In this document: piece by piece, positions 61,958-64,000 of the stretch | Numbering within the stretch: the first letter of the stretch is position 1 | Layout of the letters: every line of letters starts with the position of its first letter | Assembly: GCA_963827595.1 (NCBI GenBank) | Contig: CAWHBT010000010.1 | Coordinates: 1-64,000, forward strand | Reading direction: 5' to 3' | DNA from: DATEDA01 sp963827595 | GTDB taxonomy: Bacteria; Pseudomonadota; Gammaproteobacteria; Burkholderiales; SG8-39 | DNA: 64,000 bases | Position numbers and translations under genes: made by a program | The notes under the pieces: model-generated | What the model was told of the DNA's origin: nothing | The model's input: the letters and a program-made list of their open reading frames with translations, nothing else | Database searches by the model: none

Positions 61958-63072
61958 AGCGCCTGGTGCTCTGCGGTGGCGGGCACGCCCACGTCGAGGT
62001 GCTGCGGCGGTTCGGCCGGCGCCCGGTCCCGGGCGTGGCGCTGGTGCTGGTGAGCCCGAACCGGTTCACACCGTACTCGGGGATGCTGCCCGGGCTCGTC
62101 GCGGGACACTACGGCTTCGACGCGGTCCATCTCGACCTGGAACGCGTCACCCACTTCGCCGGCGCCGAGTTTCTGCAGACGCTCGTGACCGGCGTCGACC
62201 CGCAGCGGCGCGTCGTGACCCTCACCGGCGGCGCGACGGTGGCGTTCGACGTCGCGTCGCTCGACATCGGCTCCCGGCCGGCGACCGGCGGCATTTCGGG
62301 CGCGGAAGAGCACGCGATCGGCGTCAAGCCGGTCGAGCCGTTCCTGCGCGTCTGGAGCCAGTGGCTCGAGCGGGCGCGCGCCGGAACTCTGGCGCGCCTC
62401 GCGGTGGTCGGCGGGGGTGCCGCCGGCGTCGAGACGTTGCTCTCGATGCAGCACCGCTTCGGCCGCGAGACCGGGCGAGTCGATGCGGTCGAATGCCACC
62501 TCGTGACCGACGACGACCAGGTCCTCCCGGACCACGACGCTCGCATGCAAGCCATCTTCCGCCGCATCCTGGCCGAGCGCGGGGTCGAGCTGCACCTCGC
62601 GAGCCGGGCGGTGGGCGTGGAGCCCGGCGCGGTCCATGCCGCGAACGGCCTCGTGGTGCCCGCGGACGCGATCGTCCTGGCGACCGGCGCCGCGCCCCTG
62701 CCGCTGCTCGGCGCCACCGGGCTCGCGCTCGACGCGGCGGGGTTCGTCGCGGTGAACGACCGGCTTCAGTCGGTCTCGCACGGGCACGTGTTCGCGGCGG
62801 GCGACTGCGCGACCGTGGTCGGCGAGCCGCGGCCGAAGTCGGGGGTGTACGCGGTGCGCGAAGGCCCGCCGCTCGCGGCGAACCTCCGCGCGGCACTCGC
62901 GGGGCGCCCGCTCGTGCGCTACGTGCCGCAGCAGCACGCGCTCGCGCTGATCTCGACCGGCAACCGGTACGCGGTTGCGTCGCGGGGCAACTTCGCGGTC
63001 GAGGGCGCCTGGGTCTGGTGGTGGAAGAACTGGATCGACCGCCGGTTCGTGCGGCGGTACGCGACGCTTTAG
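61954..63072 (+). CDS. FAD-dependent pyridine nucleotide oxidoreductase (TIGR03169-like)
   Basis: A 372-residue NDH-2-like flavoprotein. N-terminal LVLCGGGHAHVEVLRRFG is typical of the family whose relatives are fused to selenide-water dikinase. NRFTPYSGMLPGLVAGHY, DIGSRPATGGI, NAD motif LAVVGGGAAGVETLLSM and the FAD-binding HGHVFAAGDCATVV follow. It ends the arsenosugar-type operon. The relation to SelD-type proteins hints at arsenic/selenium chemistry, but this is inference. It overlaps the convergent small gene by four bases. Confidence 0.88.
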   Translation: MKRLVLCGGGHAHVEVLRRFGRRPVPGVALVLVSPNRFTPYSGMLPGLVAGHYGFDAVHLDLERVTHFAGAEFLQTLVTGVDPQRRVVTLTGGATVAFDVASLDIGSRPATGGISGAEEHAIGVKPVEPFLRVWSQWLERARAGTLARLAVVGGGAAGVETLLSMQHRFGRETGRVDAVECHLVTDDDQVLPDHDARMQAIFRRILAERGVELHLASRAVGVEPGAVHAANGLVVPADAIVLATGAAPLPLLGATGLALDAAGFVAVNDRLQSVSHGHVFAAGDCATVVGEPRPKSGVYAVREGPPLAANLRAALAGRPLVRYVPQQHALALISTGNRYAVASRGNFAVEGAWVWWWKNWIDRRFVRRYATL

Positions 63073-63362
63073 CCGCTTTCGAGGAGCGTGGCGACGATCG
63101 CCGCCCACTCCTCGTCCAGCTTGCCGGTCGCCTCCGGCCGGCGCGCCTTGCGATACCAGTAGCGGGCGTTGTCGAGGTCGCCTTCCTGGCGATGCAGGTA
63201 CGCGTGGACCCATGCGCCATCGCGGCCCTTCGCGTCCATCGCTATGCGATGCGCGCGGTCCCAGTCGCCGCGGCCGGCGTGCCACAGCGCCGCGAGCGGC
63301 GCCTCGAGGCCAGGCGGCGGCTTCGGCGTCGCCAGCGTCGCGCGGAATCCGGCGAGCGTCAT
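63069..63362 (-). CDS. small TPR-like hypothetical protein
   Basis: A 97-residue protein with two helix-hairpin segments: PLAALWHAGRGDWDRAHRIAMDAKG and WVHAYLHRQEGDLDNARYWYRKA, in the style of tetratricopeptide pairs. Similar short proteins occur in proteobacteria, but I know no function. ATG at 63362; its stop overlaps the convergent flavoprotein stop by four bases. Confidence 0.7.
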   Translation of the reverse strand: MTLAGFRATLATPKPPPGLEAPLAALWHAGRGDWDRAHRIAMDAKGRDGAWVHAYLHRQEGDLDNARYWYRKARRPEATGKLDEEWAAIVATLLESG

Positions 63363-63469
63363 GCGGGGCACGGCGGGATTATCGCCGCGTTGCAGAGCGC
63401 CGACCGATTCGCCAAACTTGCGGCATGAGTAGGGCGACGCAGCCCTGCCAGTTGAGCGAGGATAGGCGG

Positions 63470-63784
63470 ATGCGCGGAATCCACGACCTGGGCGGACTGC
63501 CCGCAGGAGCGGTCGGGCGCGACGAGCACGAGTACGCACGCTGGGAGAAGCGTGTGGACGCGCTGAAGGAGCTGCTCTCGCACAACAACCGGCAGCTGCT
63601 GACGGTCGACGAGCTGCGCCGGAACATCGAAAGTCTCGGCGCGGACGCATACGAGGGCATGGGGTACTACGAGCGCTGGATGCACGCCATCGTGCAGACC
63701 CTCATCCAGCGCGGCGTGATCAGCATCGACGAGCTCGGGCGGAAGATGGCGGAGCAGGAGGCGGGTCGTGGGCCGGACGCTTGA
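63470..63784 (+). CDS. nitrile hydratase beta N-terminal domain / thiocyanate hydrolase ScnB-like
   Basis: A 104-residue protein beginning MRGIHDLGGLPAGAVGRDEHE, the hallmark of the nitrile hydratase beta-subunit N-terminus, with the helix YEGMGYYERWMHAIVQTLIQRG. It ends where a normal beta subunit would enter its C-terminal barrel. In thiocyanate hydrolase the beta (ScnB) and alpha (ScnA) subunits equal the N- and C-terminal halves of nitrile hydratase beta, in the gene order scnB-scnA-scnC, which fits this pair. ATG at 63470 with GAGGATAGGCGG upstream; in-frame starts further up lack support. Confidence 0.82.
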   Translation: MRGIHDLGGLPAGAVGRDEHEYARWEKRVDALKELLSHNNRQLLTVDELRRNIESLGADAYEGMGYYERWMHAIVQTLIQRGVISIDELGRKMAEQEAGRGPDA

Positions 63785-64000
63785 GGCCGCCGCGCCGCGG
63801 TTCCGTTCCGGCGACCGGGTACGGGTGCGGGTGGCGCACCCGCCCGGCCACGTGCGGACACCGCATTACTGCCGCGGTCACGTCGGCGTGATCGAGCGGG
63901 TGTGCGGCGCGTTCCCCAACCCGGAGGAGCTCGCGTACAACCGGCCTGGCCTGCCGGCGCAACCGCTCTACCGCGTGCGGTTCCGGGCGATCGAGCTGTG
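63768..64000 (+). CDS. nitrile hydratase beta C-terminal domain / ScnA-like, partial
   Basis: GTG at 63768 opens a frame that overlaps the previous gene by 17 bases and runs off the window. The product reads RFRSGDRVRVRVAHPPGHVR, then RGHVGVIERVCGAFPNPEEL and QPLYRVRFRAIEL, the SH3-like C-terminal barrel of nitrile hydratase beta. It should be followed by the cobalt- or iron-binding alpha/gamma subunit just outside the window, which would decide between nitrile hydratase and thiocyanate hydrolase. Confidence 0.8.
   Translation, partial: MGRTLEAAAPRFRSGDRVRVRVAHPPGHVRTPHYCRGHVGVIERVCGAFPNPEELAYNRPGLPAQPLYRVRFRAIEL

Overview
The window is 64 kb of very GC-rich DNA with strongly C/G-biased third codon positions, tightly packed genes, many ATGA/GTGA/TTGA stop-start overlaps and frequent GTG/TTG starts. 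No rRNA or tRNA gene was seen, so the host can only be inferred. The gene families (mandelate-racemase-like enzyme, CIO-type cytochrome bd, FdrA/DUF1116, KorAB with a GltD-like partner, arsenosugar genes, a halogenated aryl-polyene-like cluster) fit a betaproteobacterium or a related gammaproteobacterium, possibly from a metagenome.

Layout. (1) 1-2434, minus: cytochrome bd oxidase cydAB. (2) 2563-5854: an enolase-superfamily enzyme, then a peroxide-defence group: ahpC-ahpD (minus) divergent from oxyR (plus), with a palindromic operator candidate. (3) 6024-23344: a large pigment-type cluster resembling aryl polyene/xanthomonadin loci. It has an acyl carrier protein, two copies of a COG4648 membrane protein, two AMP-ligases, an LpxL-like acyltransferase, a double-hotdog dehydratase, a methyltransferase, a LolA-like protein, an MMPL exporter, a ketosynthase, a chain-length-factor-like protein, a ketoreductase, a GT2 glycosyltransferase and, on the far side, a flavin halogenase-like enzyme with an outer-membrane protein and a small lipoprotein. 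A deacetylase and two methyltransferases follow (23474-25870). (4) 26215-30998: DUF1116 and FdrA (oxamate carbamoyltransferase-like) divergent from an allophanate-hydrolase-like amidase. (5) 31000-34800: a looser accessory stretch with a small membrane protein, Hsp20 and an IS110-family transposase lying between two ~240-bp direct repeats. (6) 34801-43288: alpha/beta hydrolase, MsbA-like ABC exporter with a TonB-like partner, metallophosphoesterase, MFS pump, SDR, a lipoprotein remnant and ChrB. (7) 43459-48175: 2-oxoacid:ferredoxin oxidoreductase operon with an FAD/Fe-S electron-transfer subunit. (8) 48334-53392: cation efflux, serine hydrolase, YkvA, an unknown protein, ECF sigma and anti-sigma. 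(9) 53475-63072: cobalamin adenosyltransferase and an arsenosugar-type cluster around radical-SAM ArsS. (10) 63069-64000: a small protein, then a split nitrile-hydratase-beta / thiocyanate-hydrolase-like pair running off the end.

Together regions 1-3 read as respiration under stress, peroxide removal and a membrane-bound antioxidant pigment. Regions 6-9 are metal, metalloid and envelope handling plus low-potential electron supply.

Sequence quality caveat: at least eight otherwise intact genes carry one-base frameshifts (cydA, second AMP-ligase, small lipoprotein, fdrA, allophanate hydrolase, hsp20, TonB-like gene, korB). Three more show compensated frameshifts (MMPL exporter, SDR, cation efflux). 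This density across unrelated conserved genes points to indel errors in the assembly rather than mass pseudogenisation, and affected genes are annotated across the break.
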